64,000 nt of DNA from Omphiscola glabra (taxonomy: Eukaryota > Mollusca > Gastropoda > Lymnaeidae). The stretch covers positions 654,111 through 718,110 of the forward strand of contig OZ024810.1 of NCBI GenBank assembly GCA_964017045.1. Direction: 5' to 3'. Numbering within the stretch: position 1 is the first letter of the stretch; every line of letters begins with the position of its first letter. The notes beneath the pieces were generated by a model that saw nothing but the letters and a program-made list of their open reading frames with translations, was not told the origin of the DNA and ran no database searches. Shown piece by piece: positions 1 through 9,535 of the stretch. The position numbers and the translations under genes are program-made.

Positions 1-60
1 CCCCCACGAAAAAAACCCCTCTGCAGTTGGACTAAAATGACGCCCCTAAAAATATATTGA
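1..60. repeat. Fragment of a dispersed repeat family, cut by the window edge
   Basis: The segment with CCACGAAAAAAA followed by CTCTGCAGT and a G-rich step resembles 57573-57612, where the same blocks occur in the same order. Two unlinked copies suggest a dispersed repeat. Its class is unknown and its left end lies outside the window. Confidence 0.45.
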
Positions 61-116
61 AAAAAATATATTTTAACATGAAAGTTTGCGGACCGAAGGA
101 GCAGTTTGTCCGGTAG

Positions 117-232
117 CATGTGGCCCCGAGCGCAACCAGGTTGAGATCACCCCCTACATGTGGTCCCGAGCGCAACCAGGTTGAGATCACCCCTACATGT
201 GGCCCCGAGCGCAACCAGGTTGAGATCACCCC
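117..232. repeat. Minisatellite, about 39-40 bp unit, 3 copies
   Basis: Three consecutive units begin with CATGTGGCCCCGAGCGC (one has a T for a C) and continue through CAACCAGGTTGAGATCACC. The minus-strand frame here is open only because the unit lacks stops; it repeats VISTWLRSGPHVG and is not called a gene. Confidence 0.9.
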
Positions 233-674
233 AACACTAAACGCAGCCATGAAAGTATAATTTTTGTTGACACCGCTGTCCATAAACCCTGAGCCTATAA
301 ATAACACTTTAAAGGAAACCTTTTACGTGACAAAAAACACTTAACACTGCACTGCAATGTTTGACTGTGTTCAAATACAAAGTTAGATTTTATCTTTATA
401 GTATTTTAAGAAAATGCATCCTAAAAATGTAAATATATTTTCTTCATTAAAAAAAAAAAAACTCATTGGGTTTATTCTTGGGGTGTTTAAAGGGCGCGTA
501 ATCTCCTAGGGTTACTCAAGGGGGGTAGCTCGTACCGTTTCAGACCGGCTAGAGGCTATGATAGGAAAATCAATATGGCCGCTCCGAGCAGACGGCCTGA
601 GAAAACTGCTCAGAGTTGAAGCTCATTAAACTCTACTCCACGTCATACACGGCCATCGATTGGTCGTCTCATTT
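233..674. other. Unique AT-rich spacer
   Basis: Mostly AT-rich, with a poly-A run near 450-463. From about 480 to 660 it becomes more GC-rich. No gene, splice-bounded exon or RNA gene is recognisable. Confidence 0.5.
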
Positions 675-1015
675 GTGACCTTTCTTGGAGAAGGTGTTTT
701 TCGAGTGGTTTTGATATGTGACCTTTCTTAGCCAAGGTCTTAAGTAGTTTTTTATAAGTGACCTTTCTTAGCCAAGGTCTGAATATGCTTTTATTACGTG
801 ACCTTTCTTAGTCAAGGTCTGAAGTAGCTTTTGTTACGTGACCTTTCTTAGCCAAGGTCTGAAGTAGCTTTTGTTACGTGACCTTTCTTAGCCAAGGTCT
901 TAAGTACCTTTTGATACACGACCTTTCTAAGCCAAGGTCTCAAGTAACTTCTTTAATATATGAATTTTTAGCCAAGGTCTCGCGTAGCTTTCGATATGTG
1001 ACCTTTCCTAGCAAG
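675..1015. repeat. Minisatellite, 40 bp unit, about 8 copies
   Basis: GTGACCTTTCTTAGCCAAGG recurs at 718, 758, 798, 838 and 878, an exact 40-bp spacing, with more divergent units at both ends. Each unit finishes with a variable T-rich segment. The open frame from 878 to 1150 runs through this array and is not a credible gene. Confidence 0.95.
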
Positions 1016-1032
1016 ATCCTTGGCTTAGAGCC

Positions 1033-1055
1033 AGCTACTTCAGACCTTGCTGAAA
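1033..1055 (-). repeat. Inverted partial copy of the 40-bp unit
   Basis: The reverse complement contains AAGGTCTGAAGTAGCT, a 16-nt exact match to the core of the preceding direct array. It lies just after the last direct copy, so the array can fold back on itself. Confidence 0.7.
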
Positions 1056-1288
1056 TAAATTTGGTCGACGAAAGTTTGGTGGAACGGGCATTTTTGTCAA
1101 ACGGGTTTTCAGTGGAACAGAAATTTGATATAATTATTATTATTGATTAATTTGTTGTTTTCTTTTTTAAAATGTTGTTAAGTTTAAAGAAGTGGGGGGG
1201 GGGGATTTTTTTTTTTCAAACGGAAATTTATTCGAATTTAATTTTACAACACGTGTTTAAAGATTATTCATTGAATTATTGAGGGATC

Positions 1289-1555
1289 CAGTACACGTAC
1301 AACAATTAGATGGCATTTTTCTCTTTTTGTCTGCTTACGATCAGTACACGTACAACAATTAGATGACATTTTTCTCTTAATGTCTGCTTTCGATCAGGAC
1401 ACGTACAACAATTACATGACATTTTTCTCTTGGTGTCTGCTTCCGATAAGTACACGTACAACAATCAGATGACATTTTTCTCTTGGTGTCTGCTTCCGAT
1501 CAGTACACGTACAACAATCAGATGACATTTTTCTCTTGTTGTCTGCTTCCGATCA
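1289..1555. repeat. Minisatellite, 53 bp unit, 5 copies
   Basis: GTACACGTACAACAAT or a one-base variant recurs at 1291, 1344, 1397, 1450 and 1503, an exact 53-bp spacing. Each unit then carries GACATTTTTCTCTT and a TGTCTGCTT block. Confidence 0.95.
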
Positions 1556-1702
1556 GTTTGACGCTCAATCCGGGGCGTGGGGGGAAAAAAAGCGGGGGGG
1601 GGGGGGGGGTTCAAGTTTGTGAATATCGGATGACGTCATTTGAATTTATGATAAGAGAAATAAGGTGATGTGTTGGTTGATGCAATTAAGAAATGTACTC
1701 AG

Positions 1703-1880
1703 AGTAGAGGAGAAGCGGAAGTACAATACAAGAAAGTTGATTATACACAGAGTACAGGAGAAGCGGAAGTATAATACAAGAAAATTGACTATACGCCGGG
1801 TACAGGAGAAGCGGAAGGAAATACAAGAAAGTGGACTATCACAGGGTAGAAGAGAAGCGGAAGGAGAATACAAGAAAATG
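1703..1880. repeat. Minisatellite, about 48 bp unit, 4 copies
   Basis: Units share GGAGAAGCGGAAG and ATACAAGAAA. Because 48 is a multiple of three, one forward frame stays open and reads VQEKRKYNTRKL repeatedly. There is no independent sign of coding. Confidence 0.85.
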
Positions 1881-1967
1881 GATATTTCTGCTCCAAAAAA
1901 GCCTTTGACAACCAGAAGATTTAAAGATAGAGGCAAACACCCTCAGCTTTTTGTATATATATGAGTG

Positions 1968-2035
1968 ACAGCCATACATATATACAGCCATACATATATA
2001 CAGCCATACATATTTACAGCCATACATATAAACAT
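1968..2035. repeat. Short array, about 16-17 bp unit
   Basis: ACAGCCATACATATAT is repeated about four times with small variants. Confidence 0.85.
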
Positions 2036-2573
2036 ACTTATAGAAATATTATTTATGATGATGATAATTATTATTTTGCCGATGTTTATTTCTATTCGTT
2101 TATACACACCTAGTTGCCCTAGTTTTTTTACAACTGTTGACCTAGTTTATGTACATTTTCTGACCTACTTTATCTCAAGTTTTGGTTTAACATATGTATG
2201 TCTATGATGGTAAGTTTGATAATATAGTCCATCATTCTATCCATTGTCTATAACGGTACGGTTTGTCAATTTAGACATCTCTCCATCTCACCTGCATGAC
2301 CTACTTTATCCAGTCCACTCGCTTCCGGTCTGATATCGTCGATCATCTGACAGAGCGGCCTGTAACACACGCAAAACTTCCGGAACCCGTTTGGCACTTA
2401 CTCTCTTAATCAGGTGTCCGTGTGGTATTTTCTGTTTGGACACATCGTTTGTTCCACAACAAACTGTGATTTCAAGGGATTCTCAAAAGGTTTTTTTTTC
2501 GTGGGGGGGGGGGGGGGCAAGCATTGTTTATTTTGCAGAACATATATTTCCCGTGGTCAATTTTGCTAATTTC
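2036..2573. other. Unique spacer upstream of the LINE
   Basis: No gene is recognised. A 15-base G run lies at 2503-2517. There is no ORF1-like frame here, which fits the adjoining LINE being 5' truncated; this DNA is flank, not element. Confidence 0.55.
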
Positions 2574-2589
2574 TTTAAATTGTGTTTAT
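2574..2589 (+). repeat. 5' target-site duplication of the LINE
   Basis: TTTAAATTGTGTTTAT is repeated exactly at 5652-5667, on the far side of the LINE tail. Sixteen bp is a usual size for non-LTR retrotransposon target duplications. Confidence 0.8.
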
Positions 2590-5455
2590 TATACCACGCA
2601 TCGCCTCATTTAACGCTCAGTCGCTTGGCCCTTGTGAGAAACGTATCGCAGTCTCCGAATTTATCACAGATAGGCGAATTGACATTCTGTTTATCCAGGA
2701 GACCTGGTTTCGGCTGACTGGCGATGAAGGAAAATGTACCGATCTCGCTCCCCCTGGTTATTCTGCCAGATCATTTCCTCGTGCAACTCGTGGTGGTGGC
2801 CTTGCTGTCATCTATAATGACACGTTGTCCCGTTATCTCGCCTTTGTCACAGAGTTTTCGTTTGCTCACACATCGTTTGAAGCGGTTCAACTTACCTTGT
2901 CGATGCCCCAGCAGATCGTTCATTTTATATGCATTTATCGCATCTGCCCTAGCAGGAAAAATAAACTTACTGATGCTGTGTTTCATCGGGAGTTCCCGGA
3001 TCTGCTGGATCATTGCAACACATTGGCTGGCACTTATATTGTAGTAGGGGATATGAACATTCACTTCGACCAGCCACAGAATCCCTCCACTGCTAAATTG
3101 ATTGATCTTTTGGACTTATTTAGTCTTAAGCAATTAGTCGACCAACCGACTCATAATCGTGGACATATTATTGATTGGGTGCTGCATAGGCCTCATGATT
3201 TTGTAGTTACCTCTACTTCAGTCACTCAAGAGCTTTCCTCAGACCACTTCTGTGTTGTTTGTGAGCTTAACGTTAATGCATCCTCTCCTCTCCTTCAATC
3301 CAGGGAGGTCCGCAGTTTGTGTACTATAAAAAGGGATGCCTTTAAGCGTGATCTGAGTTTGGAAGTGTCCCCTGCCCTCTGCCCTACTTTGGAAACACTA
3401 CACAGTGCATTGCGCACTGTGCTTGAACGGCATGCCCCCCTAACCCGCCGTATTGTTAGGTCAGCACGGTCAGCTCCCTGGTATGCAACCATAAGGGAGG
3501 AACTACGCAGTGCCAAGAAAGAGCGGCGTAGCGCGGAAAAGAAGTGGCTTAGGTCAGGTCTTGTTGTTTTTAGGCAGATGTATTATGCTGCCAAGAAACG
3601 TGTGACCAAAATTGTTTGTCGAGCAAAAACTTTGTATTTTAGCCAAAAGATAATTATGGGTAAAACCTGCAAGCAGTTGTTCGATGTTTGTAGCAATCTC
3701 AGAGGGATTAACAAAGGAATTGCTCTTCCTTCAGTGTATCCGTTGCCCCAGCAACCAGAGATGTTCTGCAATTTCTTTACAAGCAAAGTTGCTGACATCC
3801 GCGCTGAGCTTGATTGTCTTGACATACCCCCCTTAGAATTGCCACCCTTTTCTTGTGTTAGTTCACATTTCGAAATTTTTAAGCCGGTTTCAGAACAGGA
3901 GGTCAAAATTACTATTCTGGAGTCTAAGCCTACGTCATGTTCTTTGGACCCCATCCCCACCCCCCTGTTGGTTGAGTCGTTAGATCATTTGCTCCCAACG
4001 ATAACCAACATAGTCAATGAAAGCTTGTCATCGGGCACTGTTCCATCTATTTGTAAGTCAGCTGTCATCAAACCATTGCTTAAGAAGCCTGGTCTGGATG
4101 AAAATAATTTTAAAAACTATAGACCTGTATCTCACTTATCATTTTTGTCTAAGGTCATTGAAAAACTAGTTCTAAAACAACTTTTTGCTTACTTAAATGA
4201 CAACTCTCTTCTCAGTCCTAATCAATCAGCCTATAGACCTTTCCATAGCACTGAGACGGCTCTCTTGAAAGTCACCAATGACCTCTTGCTTGCATTGGAC
4301 AGTGGTGATGTCTCCCTCCTGATCCTCTTGGACCTCAGTGCGGCCTTTGACACTGTCGACCATGAAACCCTTTACAAAACGCTTGAAAATTACTTTGGCA
4401 TTTCTGGTTCTGCTTTGTCTTGGTTTAGGTCGTTCCTCTCTGATAGAACGCAGGCAGTCGCTGTCGATGGCTGTATCTCCAGCAGTGCTGACTTGGTGTA
4501 TAGAGTGCCACAGGGGTCCGTTTTGGGCCCGGTTCTATTTACAATGTATACCAGGCCACTGCTCCTCTTGCTCGAGAGGCATGCTGTTGGGAGCCAGTCT
4601 TTCGCGGATGATACGCAACTATACAAGCATACCCATCCCTCTCTTGTAGATTCAGCTGTCCGGACTTTGCAGGAGTGTATTGGTGATGTCAAGTCATGGA
4701 TGATACTCAGCAAGTTGAAACTTAACGATGACAAAACGGAAGCACTTCTTATTCATGATCACAAATCATCCTCTAACTCAGCTCTCCCCACCTCATTTCA
4801 AGTAGGTAACTCAGACATACAGTTTACATACTCAACTAGGAATCTTGGTTATATTCTGTCTAACAACATGTCTCTAGATAAACATATATCTCACATTTGT
4901 CGCTCTGCATACACTGCTATCCGTCAGATCAGCTCCATCCGCCACTACCTCACAGTTAGTGCAACAAAAACCTTAGTCTGTGCTCTTGTTCTCTCTCGTC
5001 TTGACTACTGCAACTCTCTTCTGTCAGGCTCACCAAAACACTTCTTAGAAAGATTACAAAAGGTTCAAAACTCAGCTGCTAGGCTAGTTTTAAAGGCAAA
5101 AAAACGTGATCACGTCACACCACTACTTCATTCACTTCATTGGCTCCCTGTACAAGCACGGATTGATTATAAACTCTCTGTTCTGTGCCACCACTTTTTC
5201 TCGAATTCCTGCCCTTCATATCTAACCGAAATTCTCTCTGTCTATTCACCCCTTCGACAGCTTCGCTCCTCCGCAGACGATCGTATTCTTTCTGTCCCTA
5301 AGACTCGCACAAAAACATACGGTGAAAGATCTTTCTCTTACTGTGCCCCCAAACAATGGAATTCTCTTCCACTACACATCAGAAATATATCAACCATCAC
5401 AGCCTTCAAAACTGCACTCAAAACACACCTCTTTAAACTTTACTATCCTGACTGA
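2582..5455 (+). CDS. LINE ORF2: AP-type endonuclease and reverse transcriptase, 5' end missing
   Basis: This is a 957-codon open frame with no internal stop. Its apparent first codon, GTG at 2582, lies inside the target duplication, so the first three residues come from flanking DNA. The first in-frame Met is residue 108, too late to include the whole endonuclease. Residues about 8-230 form an endonuclease/exonuclease/phosphatase fold: SFNAQS (9-14), QETW (39-42), GDMN (156-159), an aspartate at 198, and SSDH (219-222). Residues about 490-760 form the reverse transcriptase: motif A LDLSAAFD (583-590), motif B PQGSVLGPVLF (643-653) and catalytic FADD (674-677). The C-terminal segment with WNSLPLHIR is common in CR1/L2 proteins. 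By family knowledge the protein nicks the target and primes cDNA synthesis on its own RNA. All catalytic landmarks appear present, but translation from this copy is doubtful without a start. Confidence 0.9.
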   Translation: MFIIPRIASFNAQSLGPCEKRIAVSEFITDRRIDILFIQETWFRLTGDEGKCTDLAPPGYSARSFPRATRGGGLAVIYNDTLSRYLAFVTEFSFAHTSFEAVQLTLSMPQQIVHFICIYRICPSRKNKLTDAVFHREFPDLLDHCNTLAGTYIVVGDMNIHFDQPQNPSTAKLIDLLDLFSLKQLVDQPTHNRGHIIDWVLHRPHDFVVTSTSVTQELSSDHFCVVCELNVNASSPLLQSREVRSLCTIKRDAFKRDLSLEVSPALCPTLETLHSALRTVLERHAPLTRRIVRSARSAPWYATIREELRSAKKERRSAEKKWLRSGLVVFRQMYYAAKKRVTKIVCRAKTLYFSQKIIMGKTCKQLFDVCSNLRGINKGIALPSVYPLPQQPEMFCNFFTSKVADIRAELDCLDIPPLELPPFSCVSSHFEIFKPVSEQEVKITILESKPTSCSLDPIPTPLLVESLDHLLPTITNIVNESLSSGTVPSICKSAVIKPLLKKPGLDENNFKNYRPVSHLSFLSKVIEKLVLKQLFAYLNDNSLLSPNQSAYRPFHSTETALLKVTNDLLLALDSGDVSLLILLDLSAAFDTVDHETLYKTLENYFGISGSALSWFRSFLSDRTQAVAVDGCISSSADLVYRVPQGSVLGPVLFTMYTRPLLLLLERHAVGSQSFADDTQLYKHTHPSLVDSAVRTLQECIGDVKSWMILSKLKLNDDKTEALLIHDHKSSSNSALPTSFQVGNSDIQFTYSTRNLGYILSNNMSLDKHISHICRSAYTAIRQISSIRHYLTVSATKTLVCALVLSRLDYCNSLLSGSPKHFLERLQKVQNSAARLVLKAKKRDHVTPLLHSLHWLPVQARIDYKLSVLCHHFFSNSCPSYLTEILSVYSPLRQLRSSADDRILSVPKTRTKTYGERSFSYCAPKQWNSLPLHIRNISTITAFKTALKTHLFKLYYPD

Positions 5456-5574
5456 TTCCCCCTCTGAAAGTTAAACGATGCTGCTGAGTGCCGTCCATGG
5501 CTTCACATGTAAATTGTTATGGAATGGTTGGTTTTTAATTTATATTTTTAAGTTCATTTTAATTTGCATGTACA

Positions 5575-5610
5575 GCGTGGTGAGCCCAGCCCTAGGCTGG
5601 GGTACCACGC
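5575..5610 (+). other. LINE 3'-end stem-loop
   Basis: GCGTGGT pairs with ACCACGC as an outer 7-bp stem, and CCCAGCC pairs with GGCTGGG as an inner 7-bp stem around a three-base loop. It sits about 20 bases before the (ATA)n tail. Some LINEs, such as eel UnaL2, use a 3' stem-loop for template recognition; that role here is inferred. Confidence 0.75.
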
Positions 5611-5626
5611 TATAGAAAACTACCCA

Positions 5627-5651
5627 TAATAATAATAATAATAATAATATA
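5627..5651 (+). repeat. (TAA)n microsatellite tail of the LINE
   Basis: About eight TAA/ATA triplets directly follow CTACCCA and end at the 3' target duplication. Such tails replace poly-A in many CR1/L2 elements. Confidence 0.85.
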
Positions 5652-5919
5652 TTTAAATTGTGTTTATACCGCGCTATATATTTAAATGGTGTTTATACCA
5701 CGCTATATATTTCAATGATGTTTATACCACGCTATATATTTAAATGGTGTTTATACCACGCTATATATTTAAATTGTGTTTATACCGCGCTATATATTTC
5801 AATGGTGTTTATACCACGCTATATATTTCAATGGTGTTTATACCACGCTATATATTTCAATGGTGTTTATACCACGTTATATATTTCAATTGTGTTTATA
5901 CCACGCTATATATTTAAAT
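5652..5919. repeat. Minisatellite, 29 bp unit, about 9 copies, starting at the LINE target duplication
   Basis: Units read TTTAAATTGTGTTTAT (variants TTTCAATGG and TTTAAATGG at the start) followed by ACCACGCTATATA. The first unit is also the 3' target duplication of the LINE. The forward open frame across it is only a repeat artefact. Confidence 0.9.
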
Positions 5920-5934
5920 ATTGAAACCAAGATC

Positions 5935-6245
5935 ATCACTTCATATGGTAGGTAGACTATTAGAGCATCAAGATCATCACTTCATATGATGGTAGACTAT
6001 TAGAGCATCTATATGGTAGATATATTATTATATATTATTATAGCATATGTACATTAGCTAGATTACTAGAGCATCTATATGGTAGATACATTATTATAAC
6101 ATCTATGTGGTAGCTAAATAATTATAGCATCTGTATGGTAGATAGATTATAGTATCATCTATATGGTAGCTATATTATAATGTCATCTATATGGTAGCTA
6201 GATTATGATATCATCTATATGGTAGCTAGATTATTATAATCATCT
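5935..6245. repeat. Degenerate array around CATCTATATGGTAG
   Basis: CATCTATATGGTAG and GATTATTATA alternate irregularly, about 28-32 bases apart. The first part has two copies of GATCATCACTTCATATG. Confidence 0.75.
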
Positions 6246-6345
6246 GACGGTTTTGGTCCGACTCTGGTTCGGCAAATGGACAGAGATGTTAGAGATGGAA
6301 TCGAACCGTCTTGTAGATCTTTGGTTTTGTTCGGTGCGGTACAGC

Positions 6346-6966
6346 GTGAGTTTGGTGTATTTGGTGAGTTTGGTGTATTTGGTGAGTTTGGTGTATTTGG
6401 TGAGTTTGGTGTATTTGGTGAGTTTGGTGTATTTGGTGAGTTTGGTGTATTCGGTGAGTTTGGTGTATTCAGTGAGTTTGGTGTATTCGGTGAGTTTGGT
6501 GTATTCGGTGAGTTTGGTGTATTCGGTGAGTTTGGTGTATTCGGTGAGTTTGGTGTATTCGGTGAGTTTGGTGTATTCGGTGAGTTTGGTGTATTCGGTG
6601 AGTTTGGTGTATTCGGTGAGTTTGGTGTATTCTGTGAGTTTAGTGTATTTGGTGAGTTTGGTGTATTCGGTGAGTTTGGTGTATTTGGTGAGTTTGGTGT
6701 ATTCGGTGAGTTTGGTGTATTCAGTGAGTTTGGTGTATTCGGTGAGTTTGGTGTATTCGGTGAGTTTGGTGTATTCGGTGAGTTTGGTGTATTCGGTGAG
6801 TTTGGTGTATTCGGTGAGTTTGGTGTATTCGGTGAGTTTGGTGTATTCGGTGAGTTTGGTGTATTCGGTGAGTTTGGTGTATTCGGTGAGTTTGATGTAT
6901 TTGGTGAGTTTGGTGTATTCAGTGAGTTTGGTGTATTCGGTGAGTTTGGTGTATTTGGTGAGTTTT
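6346..6966. repeat. Minisatellite, 18 bp unit, about 34 copies
   Basis: The unit is GGTGAGTTTGGTGTATTC, with T for the last C mainly in the first copies. Two forward frames are open throughout, one reading GEFGVF and the other VSLVYS as hexapeptides. Simultaneous opening of overlapping frames and near-identity of copies indicate a repeat artefact, not a protein. Confidence 0.95.
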
Positions 6967-7014
6967 GTGTGATCCCGATCTCTTATACATAGGTCGAATT
7001 GTGTGAGACGAAGG

Positions 7015-7352
7015 TGAGTAAACAGATAGAGTGTAGACTATAGAGGGAAAGATAGAGTGTAGACTATAGAGGGACAGATAGAGTGTAGACTATAGAGGGA
7101 CATATAGAGTGTAGAATATAGAGGTACAGATAGAGTGTAGACTATAGAGGGACAGAGTGTAGACTATATAGGTACAGATAGAGTGTAGACTATAGAGGGA
7201 CAGATAGAGTGTAGACTATAGAGGGACAGATAGAGTGTAGACTATAGAGGTACAGATAGAGTGTAGACTATAGAGGGACAGATAGAGTGTAGACTATAGA
7301 GGGACAGATAGAGTGTAGACTATAGAGGGACAGATAGAGTGTAGACTATAGA
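7015..7352. repeat. Minisatellite, 26 bp unit, about 13 copies
   Basis: ACAGATAGAGTGTAGACTAT followed by AGAGGG or AGAGGT is repeated. One unit near 7150 has lost part of ACAGATAG. Confidence 0.95.
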
Positions 7353-7479
7353 GAGCCAGACAGAAAAGGGATGGGTAATAGAAGAACAATAGAGATAGAT
7401 GTAGGTAGACCATAAATAATTGTTAACAAAACAAATTATTTTAGAAAAACAATAGACTTGAAGATAGACAAATTGAATT

Positions 7480-7550
7480 GGAGATGGACGAACAGAATTG
7501 GAGATAGCCGAATAGAATTGGAGATAGACGAATAGAATTGGACATAAATG
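7480..7550. repeat. Short array, about 20 bp unit
   Basis: AATTGGAGATAGACGAATAG and close variants occur three to four times. Confidence 0.8.
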
Positions 7551-7697
7551 GAGAAATATATTTTGAGACGGATAAATAAATAGAAAGTGATGTAGACATG
7601 AACCCATTGAGCTAGAAAGACACCTAGAGAGGGGGGGGGGGGGATAAAATTGAGAGCGAGAAGAGAGAGGGAGATAAAATTATTCTGAATAATGTCG

Positions 7698-8078
7698 TTG
7701 GGACGCAGGACATTGTCATAAAAGCTAGCGCACCACGTGATGGGACGCAGGACATTGTCATAGAAGCTAGCGCACCACGTGATGGGACGCGAGACATTGT
7801 CATAGAAGCTAGCGCATCACGTGATGGGACGCAGGACATTGTCATAGAAGCTAACGCACCACGTGATGGGACGCGAGACATTGTCATAGAAGCTTGCGCA
7901 CCACGTGATGGGACGCAGGACATTGTCATAGAAGCTAGCGCACCACGTGATGGGACGCGGGACATTGTCATAGAAGCTAGCGCACCACGTGATGGGATGC
8001 AGGACATTGTCATAGAAGCTAATGCACCACGTGATGGGACGCAGGACATTGTCATAGAAGCTAGCGCACCACGTGATG
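7698..8078. repeat. Minisatellite, 42 bp unit, 9 copies
   Basis: Each unit has GACATTGTCATAGAAGCTAG followed by CGCACCACGTGATGGGACG. On the minus strand one frame is open and reads SRGALASMTMSCVP. The unit contains two palindromes, GCTAGC and CACGTG, the latter an E-box-like site whose regulatory meaning is unknown. Confidence 0.95.
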
Positions 8079-8269
8079 TGAATGAAAAACTCAGGTACAT
8101 TACGCCCTCCTTTTTTTGTCTGTCGTCATCGCTTGAGTTGAACTTCCTATATCAACCCAAGTAGAAATGTACCGGAAGTCAATAGAGTAAACATGTATTC
8201 AAGATGGCGTCATTAAATACTACAGTCGAGGATGGAATATGTAGCTGATTTATATGTCAATACACTTCT

Positions 8270-8412
8270 ATCCTAACACTCTTCTATCCTAACACTCTTC
8301 TATCCTAACACACTTCTATCCTAACACACTTCTATCCTAACACACTTCTATCCTAACACACTTCTATCCTAACACACTTCTATCCTAACACACTTCTATC
8401 CTAACACACTTC
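8270..8412. repeat. Minisatellite, 16 bp unit, about 9 copies
   Basis: ACTTCTATCCTAACAC is repeated almost perfectly; the first two units have CTCTTC for CACTTC. Confidence 0.95.
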
Positions 8413-9535
8413 TTATATTTGTGCCCATTAGCGTAATTTCATTTCTTACTTTATTTTATGCTGAGTTGGCGTTATTTCGAGTTTCGTTATTACCAGGTTT
8501 CCAGTGTAATTTACGTGTCGTCTGCATTAACTCTACTCACACAGCCCCATGTCTTCTTATTTATATATCCATATATATGTATGTGTTAGTACGTCTACCT
8601 ACGGGTGCACATACACACGCACAAACAAGTGAGCAACTCACATATTGACGACAACAAAAACACGAACCCTACCCCCTCACCCTATCCGTCCCTATTTAAG
8701 CGGACGGGACAGAGAATGTACAATTTCGGTGGGGGGGGGGGGGGGCGGGACCGTTAAGTCCCAGTAGCCCTCGGTGTCGCCTCGAAATGTGTCACAATTC
8801 TTCGGCAAACAAGGACACAATCAGGCACCCGTGGCTTCGGTTCACGTTTTACTCTGTAATTGGATCAACTTTCAGACCAGCAGGATTTACCGTCAATTTT
8901 TGGCGGTTTGTGAATTTGAAACAATTTGTTTCCCCAAACAAGTTAGAGATTTCTTCGCTACAGGGATATGTTTATATTTTGAAGTGAGTGTATTGGGAGA
9001 CAAAGAAGTGCATATCACGAGTGAGGTGAGTGTATTGGAAGACAAAGAAGTGAATGTAACGAGCACACGTTTTAATTAAAGGCCCATTTCGGAAACGTAG
9101 AATTGGTTTGTAATTTGTGTTCGAACATTCTAAAAAGATGAAAGTGCCTTAAAATTAGCGAGACACGTGATGAACAAGATGAGTAAGCCGCACAGAACGC
9201 GAAGGGAGCGCGAGTGCACACAGGCGATATTGAATTGAATTCTAAGAATGTTGTTTCGAAAGTGGCATTATACCAGTTGGTGACCTGATACAGTTTTTAA
9301 TAATCAATGTTGTATATTTTAGTCGTGTATGTGGTGACCGATGTATTTGTGGTGACCGATGCATATGTGGTGCTTTTTAAGATTGAGACAGTTCATGTAA
9401 ACCTTCAGGTGTCGAATGAGACCTGGGCTTTCTAAACAAATGGTGGTTTTACATGATCGTTTGATTCTTTGGAGTTGGATACATGGATACTTTCAAAAGT
9501 GAATGGATGTCAGACTATCACAGTCTTAATGTACA
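8413..9535. other. Unique region without a recognisable gene
   Basis: It contains a 15-base G run (8731-8745), a small duplication of GAGTGAGTGTATTGG-like text near 8985-9050 and a short GTGGTGACCGATG repeat near 9330-9372. Open frames at 8774-9079 and 8787-8987 overlap one another and show no recognised domain. Confidence 0.5.

Larger units (their letters stand above)
2590..5651 (+). mobile_element. CR1/L2-like non-LTR retrotransposon (LINE), slightly 5' truncated
   Basis: The element is about 3.06 kb and lies between 16-bp direct repeats (2574-2589 and 5652-5667). It has one long frame with endonuclease and reverse transcriptase, a short 3' UTR, a strong stem-loop at 5575-5610 and a terminal (ATA)n tract. 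LDLSAAFDTVDH and the C-terminal tail are typical of the CR1/L2/Rex1 part of the Jockey-like LINEs; the exact clade is inferred. The frame has no ATG at its start and enters the endonuclease at its first strand, so the original start was probably lost by incomplete reverse transcription. The intact frame and exact duplication suggest a recent insertion. Confidence 0.9.

Noticed and set aside
3295..4734. Minus-strand and second-frame ORFs within the LINE
   Set aside because: They are shadows of the 957-codon RT frame and show no domain.
6253..6992. GEFGVF repeat protein of 238 residues
   Set aside because: An overlapping frame is open over the same span; perfect 18-bp repetition explains both.
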